Source of the DNA: Jiangella endophytica
GTDB taxonomy: Bacteria; Actinomycetota; Actinomycetes; Jiangellales; Jiangellaceae
Assembly (NCBI RefSeq): GCF_003427025.1
Contig: NZ_QVAI01000002.1
Coordinates: 372,001-436,000 of the forward strand
Length of the DNA stretch: 64,000 nucleotides
Direction: 5' to 3'
Shown one piece after another: positions 37,781-46,295 of the stretch (positions within the stretch are counted from its first letter, which is position 1; each line of letters starts with the position of its first letter). Both the position numbers and the translations under genes were made by a program. The notes beneath the pieces were generated by a model. That model saw only the letters and a program-made list of their open reading frames with translations, was not told where the DNA came from and searched no databases.

Positions 37781-38257
37781 CTACTTCCGCAGCTCGACGA
37801 CGGTCTTGCCCAGCCGGAACCGGCTGCGGGCGGTGACCGGCGTGCTGCGCGTGAGTCGCTGGTTGCCGACGTAGGTGCCGTTGGTGGAGCCGAGATCCTC
37901 GACGAACCACTGGCTCTCGTGGAACCGCAGCCGGGCATGCTGCGTGGACACGTACTCGTCGGCCAGCGGCACAGTGCACTCGGCGCCGCGGCCGAACGTC
38001 ACAGGGGTGCCGTCGAGCGGCACGGACCTCCCGGTGTCAGGGCCCTCGACGATGAACGCCCTGGTCGGGGTGCCCTTGGCGCCGCGCGGCTGACGGTTCT
38101 GGCGGGCCGCCTCGCGGGCTTCACGCTGCGGCTTGGGCTGCTTGGGTGGTCGCACACCGAACAGGTCGGCGCGCATGGCCGACGTGACGGAGAGGATCAG
38201 CAGCCACAGCACGGCCAGGAAGCCGAGCTTGATGACCGTGAGTGTCAGTTCCGACAC
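37781..38257 (-). CDS. fhaB: FHA domain protein FhaB (FipA-like)
   Basis: 158 residues. An N-terminal membrane helix (VIKLGFLAVLWLLILSVT) precedes a linker with a Thr-containing GTPTRAF motif and a C-terminal FHA domain that binds phosphothreonine (VTFGRGAECTVPL, VSTQHARLRF, DLGSTNGTYV). It links PknB signalling to the division/elongation machinery in mycobacteria. GTG 38255-38257 with GGGAGGTG 6-13 bases ahead. It sits 6 bp before pstP and 4 bp after fhaA. Confidence 0.96.
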   Translation of the reverse strand: MSELTLTVIKLGFLAVLWLLILSVTSAMRADLFGVRPPKQPKPQREAREAARQNRQPRGAKGTPTRAFIVEGPDTGRSVPLDGTPVTFGRGAECTVPLADEYVSTQHARLRFHESQWFVEDLGSTNGTYVGNQRLTRSTPVTARSRFRLGKTVVELRK

Positions 38258-38261
38258 TCGT

Positions 38262-38981
38262 TCACCTCCCGGGACTGCGCCGACGGATGTCGATCACAGT
38301 GGAGCCGATCACGATGCGGGAACCGTCGGTCAGAGGCGCCTGGCCCACCCGGGCGCCGTCGACGACCATCCCGTTGGTGGATCCGAGGTCGACGGCCACC
38401 AGCTGGGACTGCGGTCCCTGCTGGTACACGCGGATCTCCAGATGCCGGCGCGAGACGCCGGGATCGTCGATGCGAAGGTCGCACTCGCTGCCGCGCCCGA
38501 GAACGACGCCGGGCGGCAGCACGGGGTGCTGGGTGCCGTTGATGATGAGGTACGCGTCGGCCTGCTGCTCCGAGGTGGGCGTCGGCGCGAACGACGAGCC
38601 GCGGTCGACGCCGGCCCGCACCGCGCTGCGGATGCGGAAGGCGCCCGTGCCGAGGTCCTCGTGCCGCTCGAACCCGACCCCGACCGGCCCCGTGAAGGCG
38701 TAGTGCTGCAGTTCGGCGTGCTCGCGGGCCAACTCGACCAACTCGGTGGCCAGCGTGCCGATGTACGCCGTCAGCCGGTCGTAGTCGCTCGGCCCCAGCT
38801 CGACGACGAAGTCGTTCGGCACGAGCGAGCGGTCGCGGCTGACGATCTGCGCGTTGTTGTCGAGCTCGCGCTGGATCGCCGCGGCGATCTCCACGGGCTG
38901 CACCTCGGAGCGGAACGCTCGGGTGAACGCACCTTGGACCATGCTCTCGAGCCGGCGCTCGAAGCGCTGCAACACCCCCAC
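38262..38981 (-). CDS. fhaA: DUF3662-FHA protein FhaA
   Basis: 239 residues; first gene of the six-gene minus-strand operon. GTG 38979-38981 is chosen for its strong GGAGGGAGG site; the longer frame reaches into the tRNA-Leu region. The N-terminal DUF3662 domain (VLQRFERRLESMVQGAFTRA, VPNDFVVELGPSDYDRL) is joined by a short linker to a C-terminal FHA domain (VVLGRGSECDLRIDDPGVS, DLGSTNGMVV). Shorter than mycobacterial FhaA because the long disordered linker is missing. In mycobacteria FhaA binds the phosphorylated MviN pseudokinase; that partner is not in this window. Confidence 0.95.
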   Translation of the reverse strand: MGVLQRFERRLESMVQGAFTRAFRSEVQPVEIAAAIQRELDNNAQIVSRDRSLVPNDFVVELGPSDYDRLTAYIGTLATELVELAREHAELQHYAFTGPVGVGFERHEDLGTGAFRIRSAVRAGVDRGSSFAPTPTSEQQADAYLIINGTQHPVLPPGVVLGRGSECDLRIDDPGVSRRHLEIRVYQQGPQSQLVAVDLGSTNGMVVDGARVGQAPLTDGSRIVIGSTVIDIRRRSPGR

Positions 38982-39232
38982 GGGTACCTCCCTCCACGTC
39001 TCGCTCCTGGTGCCGCGGACAAGACCCTGATCGTAACGGCGCGTGGCGAAGTGGTGCGGATGCGCCCTGGATCGGGGCCGTGCGGAAACGGCCGTCGCAA
39101 CCTTATGTGACGAAGGACGGCTGGCGGCTGGTTCCGGCGGCTCTCTGTGCTTCCCGCCCATGCTGACATCCAGACCCCCAGATCGTGGAATCGACCACCC
39201 GCCGAGGCGTGTTAACCTTGGTGCCGCACCAC

Positions 39233-39319
39233 GCGCGGGTGGCGGAATAGGCAGACGCGCACGGTTCAGGTCCGTGTGTCCGAAAGGACGTGGGGGTTCA
39301 ACTCCCCCCTCGCGCACCA
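39233..39319 (+). tRNA. tRNA-Leu (CAG anticodon)
   Basis: Long-variable-arm tRNA: acceptor GCGCGGG/CTCGCGC (one G.T), anticodon arm CACGG/CCGTG with anticodon CAG at 39267-39269, variable arm GTCC-GAAA-GGAC, T arm GGGGG/CCCCC with TTCAACT, discriminator A 39316 and encoded CCA. A tRNA-Leu after fhaA is conserved in actinomycetes. Confidence 0.97.
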
Positions 39320-39327
39320 CACCGAAG

Positions 39328-39360
39328 ATCCCGGTCAGGTACCTACCTGGCCGGGATTTT
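39328..39360 (+). terminator. Rho-independent terminator of tRNA-Leu
   Basis: A stem of ATCCCGGTCAGGTA (39328-39341) pairs with TACCTGGCCGGGAT (39344-39357) with one wobble, followed by TTTT. It begins 9 bp after CCA and is the clearest T-tailed terminator in the window. Confidence 0.93.
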
Positions 39361-39394
39361 CGCGTTCGGGGCAGGAAGAGGTGGAGGAGCAGCG

Positions 39395-39994
39395 GTGAAG
39401 ATCGTGGTCATCGGGGCGAGCGGTGTCGTGGGGTCGGCGGTGGCCGAGGAGCTGGCCGGGCGCGGGCATGAGGTGGTGCGGGCGTCACGGCGCGGGCCGG
39501 TCGTGGTCGATGTGGGTGATCCGGCGACGGTGGAGGCGCTGTTCCAGACGGTGCCGGACGTCGACGCGGTGGTGTGTTGTGCGGCGAACGCGCCGACCGC
39601 CGATCTGGTCGAGGCGGACGACGCGGAGTTCACGGCAGGGCTGTCGGGCAAGTTGCTCGGCCAGGTGCGGCTGGCCCGGACGGCGCTGCACCACGTCCGC
39701 GACGGCGGGTCCGTCACGCTGACCGGCGGCACGTTCGTCGAGCCGTTGCCGGGTGGGTCGTTCGGTGCGCTGGTCAACGCCGGGCTGGCGGCGTTCGTCG
39801 AGGCAGCGGCGCCGGAGCTGCCGCGTGACCTGCGGCTCAACCTCGTCGCGCCGGCCTGGGTGCGCGAGTCGCTCGAGGCGTTCGGGTGGGACCCCGCCCG
39901 CGGGGTGCCGGCGGCCGACGTCGCGCGGGTCTACGCGGGCCTCGTCGAGGGCCGGGCCCAGGGCGAGGTGGTCGCCGTCACGGGCCCGCGATGA
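39395..39994 (+). CDS. Short-chain dehydrogenase/reductase
   Basis: 199 residues, a compact SDR. GTG 39395 follows GGAGGAGC. N-terminal NAD(P)-binding loop VVIGASGVVGSAVAEEL; the catalytic Tyr and Lys of classical SDRs are not visible in the usual YxxxK spacing (the segment reads GGSFGALVNAGLAAFVEA), so it is an atypical SDR of the type annotated as short chain dehydrogenase with weakened chemistry. The C-terminus ends GEVVAVTGPR. It overlaps the convergent Imm49-like gene by 17 bp. Substrate unknown. Confidence 0.85.
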   Translation: MKIVVIGASGVVGSAVAEELAGRGHEVVRASRRGPVVVDVGDPATVEALFQTVPDVDAVVCCAANAPTADLVEADDAEFTAGLSGKLLGQVRLARTALHHVRDGGSVTLTGGTFVEPLPGGSFGALVNAGLAAFVEAAAPELPRDLRLNLVAPAWVRESLEAFGWDPARGVPAADVARVYAGLVEGRAQGEVVAVTGPR

Positions 39995-40835
39995 CCGACG
40001 CCGGCAGGTAGTCGGACCACACGGCCGACGGCAGGCCGTGGTCGTGCCGTAGGGCAGCCCAGGCCAGCGGCCCGAGCGCGAGGAACCCGGCCGGGTCGCT
40101 GTCCTGCGGTTCACCCGGGGTGGCCTCGACCTCGGTCCAGTAGCGGCGATGCAGCGTCAGCGCGTTGCGCAGGGCGCGGTCGAACCCGTCGCCGTCGGGC
40201 TGCAGGTGCAGCAGGGTGAGCTCGATCTCCGGCGAGACGAGGAACAGCGCGTAGTCGCGGGCGGCCGGGTGCAGACCATTGGAGCCGCAGCCGTTCAGCG
40301 CCTCCAGCAGCAGGTCGTTGCCGGCCGCGTCGCCACGCAGCAACGCCTGCAGGCCGCGCGCGTGCGCCAGCCCGTATGCGGTGTCCTCGGACGACACCGG
40401 CTCGCGGGTCGTGCGTTCGAGAGGCACCGCCGCGAACAGCTCGAGCGCGACGGCGTCCCGGGTGGCGAGCGCCGCGTGGGTGGCCTGGACGATCGCCCGC
40501 GGGCTCAGCCCTGCGGGCCGCGACGCCAGCGGCGGCAGCGTCACCGGCTCCGGTCCGCCGAGGTCGGCCCGCAGCGGCCCGTCCAGGCCGAGCAGCGCGC
40601 CGGCCGCTCCGATCGCCCGCCCGGCCATCCGCAGTGGTGCCTTGACGTCGCCGTCCTGCAGCGTCCGCAGCCCCGCGACGGCCAGCGCCTCGGTGCCCAG
40701 CCCGACCAGGTTCCCGGGCCGCTCCGGGAGGCTCGCCGTCAGCGGTGCCAGTTCCGCCTCCCGCCCGGCGAGCTGCTCGGCCAGGTCTGCCGGCGCCCTG
40801 CCGGGCCGGTGCCGCTTCACGACGTTGTCGTCCAC
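39978..40835 (-). CDS. Imm49-family-like protein
   Basis: 285 residues, all-helical, GTG 40833-40835. The C-terminal half has the pattern of immunity protein 49: ALTLHRRYWTEVE, then DPAGFLALGPLAWAALRHDHGLP and a YLP end motif. Imm49 proteins neutralise nuclease-type polymorphic toxins, but many actinobacterial members are orphans, and no toxin gene is adjacent here. Other roles are possible. The gene is convergent with the SDR and followed on the same strand upstream by an MFS gene. Confidence 0.68.
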   Translation of the reverse strand: MDDNVVKRHRPGRAPADLAEQLAGREAELAPLTASLPERPGNLVGLGTEALAVAGLRTLQDGDVKAPLRMAGRAIGAAGALLGLDGPLRADLGGPEPVTLPPLASRPAGLSPRAIVQATHAALATRDAVALELFAAVPLERTTREPVSSEDTAYGLAHARGLQALLRGDAAGNDLLLEALNGCGSNGLHPAARDYALFLVSPEIELTLLHLQPDGDGFDRALRNALTLHRRYWTEVEATPGEPQDSDPAGFLALGPLAWAALRHDHGLPSAVWSDYLPASVIAGP

Positions 40836-40845
40836 ACTCTCCGCC

Positions 40846-42252
40846 TCAGCCGATCCGGACCGCTTCGGCCTCGACGGTAGCGGCGCGGTCCTCGACGACG
40901 CGTCCGGCGGTCAGCAATCCGGCGAGGGCGACCACGCCACCGGCCCCGAGGATGCCCGCGAACGTCGCCGGGCCGGGTGCGGTCAGGGCGACCGCGGCGC
41001 CGCTGACCGCCAGCGCGGCCGCCGTGCTGAGCGACCCGGCCAGTTGCCCGGCGCTGACGTTGCGACCCTGGTTCGTCCGGTCCGACCCGGCCAGGATCAG
41101 CAGCGACAGCACCGGTGACGTGAGTCCCATGCCGACGCCGGCCAGCGCCCAGCCGAGCAGCCCGATCACCGGTGGCAGCGCGGGCGAGGCCAGCAGCGTC
41201 GTCACGGCGAGACCGGCGGTCATCGCGGCCAGCCCGGCCCGCAGGACGGCCGCCGGAGCGTGGCCGTGGTCGCGACCCTGCAGCCAGGAACCGAACGCCC
41301 ACATGACGCCGGTGATGGACAGGCTGATGCCGGCGGTCGTCGGTGTGAAGCCGTGCACCAGCGTCAGCAACAGGGGCAGCCACGACCCGACGCCGGCGAA
41401 CGCGGCCGCGGCGAACGCCCGCTGGGCCACGACGGCGGGCAGCCCGCGCCGCACCCGGAACGTCCCCCGCGGCAGCAGCCGGACCGCCGCGAGCCCGGTC
41501 CCCGCCGCTCCGAGGGCGATGACCGCGGCGGCAGGTACGGGGTCGGCGGCCAGGTGCTCGCCGGCCAGCGACAGTCCGAACACCGCGGCCGCCGCGAGGA
41601 CCGCCCACCGCAGCACCGTCCGCGGCGCGGCACCCGACCCCGTCGGAGCGGGCGGACCCGCGGCCCGCGGCATCGTCCGCAGCGCCGGCCGGAGCAGCAG
41701 CCACACCGGCACCAGCACCGCGAGCGCGCCGAGGAACACCCACCGCCACCCGACGCCCTCGGTGACGATGCCCGTCAGCACCGGACCGACCACCGACGGC
41801 AGCACCCAGGCCGCCGCGAACAGCGAGAACATCCGCGGCCGCAGCTCCTCCGGCAGCGCCCGCGCGATCAGCACCATGATGCCGACGTCGATCAGACCCT
41901 CGGCCAGGCCGCTGAGCAGCCGGCCGGCGATCACCTGAGGCATCCCCGCGGCCGTACCGACCAGCACCTGCGCGACGGCGAACAGGACGGCGCCGGCCCG
42001 CAGCGGCGGCACCGGGCCGGACCGGTCGGCCCACACGCCGGCCAGGGCCAGCGAGACCACGTAGGACGCGATGGGCGCGGCCGTGGCCAGGCCGAAGCTG
42101 CTGACGGCGTCGAACTCGCGCACCAAGGTCGGCAGCGCGGTGCCGACCGCCCGGTTCTCGAAGGCGCCGAGCGTCACCAGCGCGACGGCGCCGATGGCGA
42201 GCGGCAGGTGTTCCCGGCTGAACAGGGACGACGTGGTGGTGCGAGCGGGCAT
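40846..42252 (-). CDS. MFS transporter, probable drug exporter
   Basis: 468 residues, 12-14 helices. ATG 42250-42252. The first helices read LPLAIGAVALVTLGAFENRAVGTALPTLV, with a motif-A-like GVWADRSGPVPPLR loop and the antiporter-type GRLLSGLAEGLIDVGIM. It belongs to the DHA efflux group, substrates unknown. A perfect-half-site SoxR-type operator lies 17-34 bp before the ATG, so redox-cycling compounds may induce it; soxR itself is about 6 kb away. A TetR gene ends just upstream on the same strand. Confidence 0.88.
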   Translation of the reverse strand: MPARTTTSSLFSREHLPLAIGAVALVTLGAFENRAVGTALPTLVREFDAVSSFGLATAAPIASYVVSLALAGVWADRSGPVPPLRAGAVLFAVAQVLVGTAAGMPQVIAGRLLSGLAEGLIDVGIMVLIARALPEELRPRMFSLFAAAWVLPSVVGPVLTGIVTEGVGWRWVFLGALAVLVPVWLLLRPALRTMPRAAGPPAPTGSGAAPRTVLRWAVLAAAAVFGLSLAGEHLAADPVPAAAVIALGAAGTGLAAVRLLPRGTFRVRRGLPAVVAQRAFAAAAFAGVGSWLPLLLTLVHGFTPTTAGISLSITGVMWAFGSWLQGRDHGHAPAAVLRAGLAAMTAGLAVTTLLASPALPPVIGLLGWALAGVGMGLTSPVLSLLILAGSDRTNQGRNVSAGQLAGSLSTAAALAVSGAAVALTAPGPATFAGILGAGGVVALAGLLTAGRVVEDRAATVEAEAVRIG

Positions 42253-42268
42253 GCTCCCGATGTTGCAA

Positions 42269-42286
42269 CCTCAACTGAGATTGAGG
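42269..42286. promoter_or_regulatory. Candidate SoxR box at MFS promoter
   Basis: CCTCAA-CTGAGA-TTGAGG: an 18-bp dyad with both half-sites matching the SoxR consensus (CCTCAA...TTGAGG). It lies between the MFS start and the TetR stop. Inferred from symmetry plus presence of SoxR in the window. Confidence 0.65.
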
Positions 42287-42988
42287 TCAAGACGCCGGCA
42301 GCCCGACCAGCCGGCCGAGGGTCCGGACCTGGTGCTCGAACAGCGTGGCACGGTCGTCGATGACGTTGGCGAACTGGCCGAACAGCTCGAAGCTGAGGAA
42401 GCCGAACAGGCCGGTCCAGGCGGCGATGGCGCGGGCGACGAGGTCGTCGGGGAGGCCGGGCATCAGCTCGCGGACCGCGTCGGCATCGCCCGCGAAGGAC
42501 GGCGGCGGCGCGGGAAACCCGTCGGGAGGCGTCAGGACGCCGGCCGCGTACGCGGAGGCGAGGATGCGGCCGTAGACGACGGTGTCGCGCACGGCCGGGC
42601 CGACGGTGTCGGCCGGTGCCTGATAGCCCGGCACCGGGGAGCCGTAGATGAGCGCGTACTCGTGCGGGTGCGCGAGCGCCCAGTCGCGGACCGCATGGCA
42701 GACCGCTCGCCATCGGCCGGCGTGATCGTCGGGGTCGCGGGCCGCGTCGGCTCGCTCGACCGCCTCGCCGACCGCGGTGTACGCGTCGATGATCAGCGCG
42801 GTCAGCAGTTCGTCGCGGCTGGGGTAGTAGCGGTAGATGGCCGACGAGACCATGCCCAGCTCGCGGGCGATGGCGCGCAGGTTGAGCCCTCCCGCGCCCT
42901 CGGTGCCCAGCTGGCGCCGGGCGATCTCGGTGATCTCTCTGGTCAGTTGGGCGCGGGCGCGCTCGCGTGCGGTGCGTCCGGCGTTCAT
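42287..42988 (-). CDS. TetR family regulator
   Basis: 233 residues. ATG 42986-42988. N-terminal HTH: LTREITEIARRQLGTEGAGG, LRAIARELGMVSSAIYRYY, followed by a large helical ligand domain of the TetR_C_33-like group (YRYYPSRDELLTALIIDAY, WALAHPHEYALIYGSPVPGY). It is divergent from an epimerase-like gene, and the 114-bp gap holds two near-identical palindromes, so it probably represses both itself and that gene. Ligand unknown. Confidence 0.92.
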   Translation of the reverse strand: MNAGRTARERARAQLTREITEIARRQLGTEGAGGLNLRAIARELGMVSSAIYRYYPSRDELLTALIIDAYTAVGEAVERADAARDPDDHAGRWRAVCHAVRDWALAHPHEYALIYGSPVPGYQAPADTVGPAVRDTVVYGRILASAYAAGVLTPPDGFPAPPPSFAGDADAVRELMPGLPDDLVARAIAAWTGLFGFLSFELFGQFANVIDDRATLFEHQVRTLGRLVGLPAS

Positions 42989-43022
42989 GGCGACGACTCT
43001 AGCAGAGCACTGCACCGAATCG

Positions 43023-43070
43023 AGAGCACTGCTCTTGACATGGTTGCTCCAAAGAGAGAGCATTGCTCTC
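43023..43070. promoter_or_regulatory. Paired TetR operators
   Basis: AGAGCACTGCTCT (43023-43035) and GAGAGCATTGCTCTC (43056-43070) are palindromes of the same motif, centred 34 bp apart; a half-matching AGAGCACTGC lies at 43004-43013. They fill the gap between the divergent TetR and epimerase genes. Confidence 0.75.
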
Positions 43071-43102
43071 GGAAGAGAGCGAGAGACACTGAGGAGCAGG
43101 TC

Positions 43103-44035
43103 ATGGGCAAGCACGTCATCGTCGGCGCCGGGCAGATCGGCCGGCTGCTGGCCGAGCGCCTCGTCGCCGACGGCCACGAGGTCACCGTGGTCAGCCGGTC
43201 CGGGTCGGGCCCCGACGGCGTCACGAGGGTCGCGGCCAGCGCCGCCGACGAGGCCCGGCTGACGCAGGTCACGCAGGGCGCCGACGTCCTCTACAACTGC
43301 GCCAACCCGCAGTACCACCGCTGGACACAGGACTGGCCGCCGATGGCCGCCGCGATGCTCGGTGCCGCGCAGACGAACGGCGCCGTCCTCACGACCCTGG
43401 GCAACCTGTACCCGTACGGCCCGGTCGACCGTCCGATGACCGAGGACCTGCCGCTGACCGGTTCGGGCGTGAAAGGTCTGGTTCGGGCGACGATGTGGGC
43501 GGACGCGCTGGCGGCGCACGAGGCGGGCCGGGTCCGGGTCACCGAGCTGCGCGCGTCGGACTACTACGGTCCGGGCGTGCGCGGCCAGGGACACGTCGGC
43601 GACCGGTTCTTCCCGCCGCTGCTCGCCGGCAAGCCGGCCACCTACCTGCACGACCCGGACGTGGTGCGCAGCTGGACCTATGTCCACGACGTCGCCACCG
43701 CCCTCGCCACGGCCGGCAGCGACGAACGCGCCTACGGCCGGGCCTGGCACGTCCCGACGGTGGCGCCGTTCAGCGCGCGCGACCTGGCGAAGAAGGCGGC
43801 CGAGATCGCGGGCACGTCGCCGGCGCGGATTCGGCGGCTGCCTTACTGGATGCAGGACGTCCTCGGCCTCGGATCGCCGATGATGCGCGAGCTCAAGGAG
43901 ACCCGCTACCAGTTCAGCCGGTCGTTCGTCCTGGACTCGTCGGACTTCCAGGAGACGTTCGGCCGGCGGCCGACGCCGCTCGACGATGCCGTCGCGGCGA
44001 CGGTCGGCTGGTGGCGAGCCCAGCCGGCCCGCTGA
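43103..44035 (+). CDS. NAD-dependent epimerase/dehydratase family protein
   Basis: 310 residues, extended-SDR type. ATG 43103 with GAGGAG about 8 bases ahead. Cofactor loop HVIVGAGQIGRLLAERL (GxGxxG variant); a YYGPGVRG segment typical of the substrate side; no clear YxxxK, where LRASDYYGPG occupies the usual region, so catalysis may be altered. C-terminal helices end WWRAQPAR. The divergent TetR gene and its operators suggest induction by a small molecule. Reaction unknown. Confidence 0.85.
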   Translation: MGKHVIVGAGQIGRLLAERLVADGHEVTVVSRSGSGPDGVTRVAASAADEARLTQVTQGADVLYNCANPQYHRWTQDWPPMAAAMLGAAQTNGAVLTTLGNLYPYGPVDRPMTEDLPLTGSGVKGLVRATMWADALAAHEAGRVRVTELRASDYYGPGVRGQGHVGDRFFPPLLAGKPATYLHDPDVVRSWTYVHDVATALATAGSDERAYGRAWHVPTVAPFSARDLAKKAAEIAGTSPARIRRLPYWMQDVLGLGSPMMRELKETRYQFSRSFVLDSSDFQETFGRRPTPLDDAVAATVGWWRAQPAR

Positions 44036-44066
44036 GCGCAGCGCTCCGTCTCGGGGCTGCAGGCTC

Positions 44067-44080
44067 GTTCCACGTGGAAC
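44067..44080. promoter_or_regulatory. parS-like palindrome
   Basis: GTTCCACGTGGAAC is a perfect 14-bp palindrome differing from the ParB site GTTTCACGTGAAAC at one pair of symmetric bases. It lies in a 159-bp gap between genes, about 40 kb from gyrB, a distance where origin-proximal parS sites are common. Confidence 0.45.
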
Positions 44081-44194
44081 ATCCGGGCGATCCGCCCACA
44101 AAGCCAGCGGGCCAGGTGCACCGGGCTGGGTGTCCGCCGGGCTGCGGCTGTTGGGCGCGTCGGCGCGGGAGGCGCCCGGCCGACGCGGGCGTGG

Positions 44195-44773
44195 TCAGCG
44201 CGCCGGCGCCCCCGCCGTCTCGGCGACGATGACGTCGCGGGCGAAGTCGACGGCGTCGTCGGTCATGCTGGTGCCGAAGATCGAGCCGCTCACGTAGAGG
44301 CCGTCGAGGATCAGCATGATGCGGTCGCCCAGCCGGTCCGGGCGCGGCGCGCCGGTGGCCCGGGCCAGCTCGCGCAGCTGCTCGCGGGCCTCGCGGAAGT
44401 GGTCCATGGACACCTGGTGCGCCGGGTGGGCGGGGTCGGGGAACTCGGCGTGGGTGTTGCGCAGTGGGCAGCCGCGCGTCCCCGGCGTCGTGTGCTGGAC
44501 CGACCGGACGATCTCGAGCAGCTGCTCCGCGGGGTCGTCGGTGCGCTCGCGGGCGCCGTCGACGACGCCTCGCCAGTCGCGGGTGCGGTACCGCAGGTAG
44601 GCGACGATGAGCGCGTCCTTGCTGGGGAACTCGCGGTAGAGCAGCTGCTTGCCGACCCCGACCTCGTCGATGATCTGCTGCATGCCGACGGCGTGCACGC
44701 CGTGCTCGTCGAACAACCGCCCGGCGGTCTCGAGGATGCGCTCCCGGGCGTCGGGGGTCGGTCTCCGCGCCAT
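44195..44773 (-). CDS. TetR family regulator
   Basis: 192 residues from ATG 44771-44773 (GTG two codons earlier is possible). HTH: ARERILETAGRLFDEHGVHA, MQQIIDEVGVGKQLLYREF. The ligand domain carries TTPGTRGCPLRNTHAEF and ends in a helical dimer face (DRLGDRIMLILDGLYVSGS), as in YcdC/TetR_C-type regulators. It is divergent from an MFS gene with two ACCGATCGGT palindromes between them, the TetR-family operator form, so it very probably represses that exporter. Confidence 0.92.
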   Translation of the reverse strand: MARRPTPDARERILETAGRLFDEHGVHAVGMQQIIDEVGVGKQLLYREFPSKDALIVAYLRYRTRDWRGVVDGARERTDDPAEQLLEIVRSVQHTTPGTRGCPLRNTHAEFPDPAHPAHQVSMDHFREAREQLRELARATGAPRPDRLGDRIMLILDGLYVSGSIFGTSMTDDAVDFARDVIVAETAGAPAR

Positions 44774-44786
44774 GACCACACCCTAA

Positions 44787-44869
44787 CAGACCGATCGGTC
44801 TGAAACCGTTGACACTGCTCGAATCCGATGCTGAGAATGGTCGCCAAGCAATTACGGACCGATCGGTCC
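44787..44869. promoter_or_regulatory. Promoter with two TetR palindromes
   Basis: CAGACCGATCGGTCTG (44787-44802) is a perfect 16-bp palindrome next to TTGACA (44809-44814), a good -35, with GAGAAT 18 bases on as a possible -10. GGACCGATCGGTCC (44856-44869) lies downstream, before the MFS start. ACCGATCGGT is shared by both. Confidence 0.8.
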
Positions 44870-44888
44870 ATGATCTTGGAGGCTCTCT

Positions 44889-46295
44889 GTGTCGGCACCC
44901 ACCACGTCGGCGGTCGTCTATACGACGCTGTCGGCGAAGGCCCGCGCCATGCTCGCCGTGCTGTGCGCGGTGTTGTTCCTCGACGCGCTCGACGTCTCGA
45001 TGAAGGGCGTCGCGTTGCCCGATACCGGCGCCGCGCTGGGCATGTCCACCAGCACACTGCAGTGGGTCATCACCGGCTACGTCGTGGGCTACGGCGGGTT
45101 CGTGCTGCTCGGCGGGCGGGTCGTCGACCTGCTGGGCCGGCGTCGGATGCTGCTGAGCGCGCTGGCCGTCTACGTCGCCGCGTCCGCCGTCGGCGGGGCG
45201 GCCGACTCGGGGGCGCTGCTGCTGGCGGCGCGGTTCGTGAGCGGGGTGAGCGCCGCGATCAGCGCGCCGGCCGCGTTCTCGATCATCACGACGGGCTTCG
45301 CCGCCGGGCCGGCGCGCAACCGGGCGCTGTCGATCTTCACCGCGACCGGGGCGTCCGGGCTGGCACTCGGCCTGGTGGCCGGCGGGCTGCTGACGGAAGT
45401 GCACTGGCGGCTGACCTACCTCGCGCCGGCCGCATTCGGGCTGCTGGCACTGGTCGCCGGAGTGTTCCTGCTGCCGCGGTCGGCCCCGGTGCCCGTTGCC
45501 GCGCGGCGGTTCGACGTCGGCGGGGCGCTGACCATCACCGCCGCGATGCTGCTGGCCGTGTACACGCTGGTCGAGGCGCCGAACGCCGGCTGGCTCTCGG
45601 CACGGACGCTGCTGTCGTTCGCGGCCGTCGCGCTGCTGGTGGTGGCGTTCGTCGCGATCGAGCGGCGGGTCGCGGCGCCGCTGGTCCGGCTGGGACTGCT
45701 GCGCTCCGGCGCCTTGGTGCGAGTGGCGGTCGGTGCGATGTCGCTGCTCGGGCCGTGGATCGGGGTGCTGTTCCTGGTGACGATCTACCTGCAGGAGCAC
45801 CGCGGCTGGTCGGCGCTCGAGACCGGGCTGGCGGTCGCGCCGGTCGGCGTCGTCGGGGCGATCCTCTCGCCGGTGCTGGCGCCGCCGCTGGTCGGCCGGT
45901 TCGGCCCGCCGCGCCTGATTCTGGCCGGTCAGCTGACCGCCGTGGCGGCGTACCTGTTGCTGCAGTTCCTGGGTCCGCAGACCAGCTACGCGTCGGTGCT
46001 GCTGCCGGCGTTCGTGCTGATCGGGGTGGCGTTCACGCTGGCGTACGGCCCGCTGACGATGGCCGCCGCGGGTGCCGTCGACGCCGAGGACCAGGGCCTG
46101 GCCGGCGGTGTCGTCAACACGGCGTTCCAGCTCGGCGCGGCGCTGGGGTTGAGCGCCGTCACGGCGGCGTACGCGGCCGGCGCCGGGGACGCCGCCATGG
46201 ACGGGTTGCGGCCGGCGCTGGTCGTGCCGCTGGTCATCGCGGTGATCGGAGCGCTGGCGGCGCTCCGTGGTGTTCAGCGGGCGAGGACGGCCTGA
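44889..46295 (+). CDS. MFS drug-efflux transporter (DHA2-like)
   Basis: 468 residues, about 14 helices. GTG 44889. The first helix region LAVLCAVLFLDALDVSMKGVALPDTG carries the DHA2 motif D1-like acidic residue, motif A appears as GGRVVDLLGRRRML, and motif C as GASGLALGLVAGG. Such proton-driven exporters confer tolerance to hydrophobic drugs or export a secondary metabolite. The divergent TetR and its operators lie upstream. The next gene starts about 250 bp away, and nothing further could be recognised in that gap. Confidence 0.9.
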   Translation: MSAPTTSAVVYTTLSAKARAMLAVLCAVLFLDALDVSMKGVALPDTGAALGMSTSTLQWVITGYVVGYGGFVLLGGRVVDLLGRRRMLLSALAVYVAASAVGGAADSGALLLAARFVSGVSAAISAPAAFSIITTGFAAGPARNRALSIFTATGASGLALGLVAGGLLTEVHWRLTYLAPAAFGLLALVAGVFLLPRSAPVPVAARRFDVGGALTITAAMLLAVYTLVEAPNAGWLSARTLLSFAAVALLVVAFVAIERRVAAPLVRLGLLRSGALVRVAVGAMSLLGPWIGVLFLVTIYLQEHRGWSALETGLAVAPVGVVGAILSPVLAPPLVGRFGPPRLILAGQLTAVAAYLLLQFLGPQTSYASVLLPAFVLIGVAFTLAYGPLTMAAAGAVDAEDQGLAGGVVNTAFQLGAALGLSAVTAAYAAGAGDAAMDGLRPALVVPLVIAVIGALAALRGVQRARTA

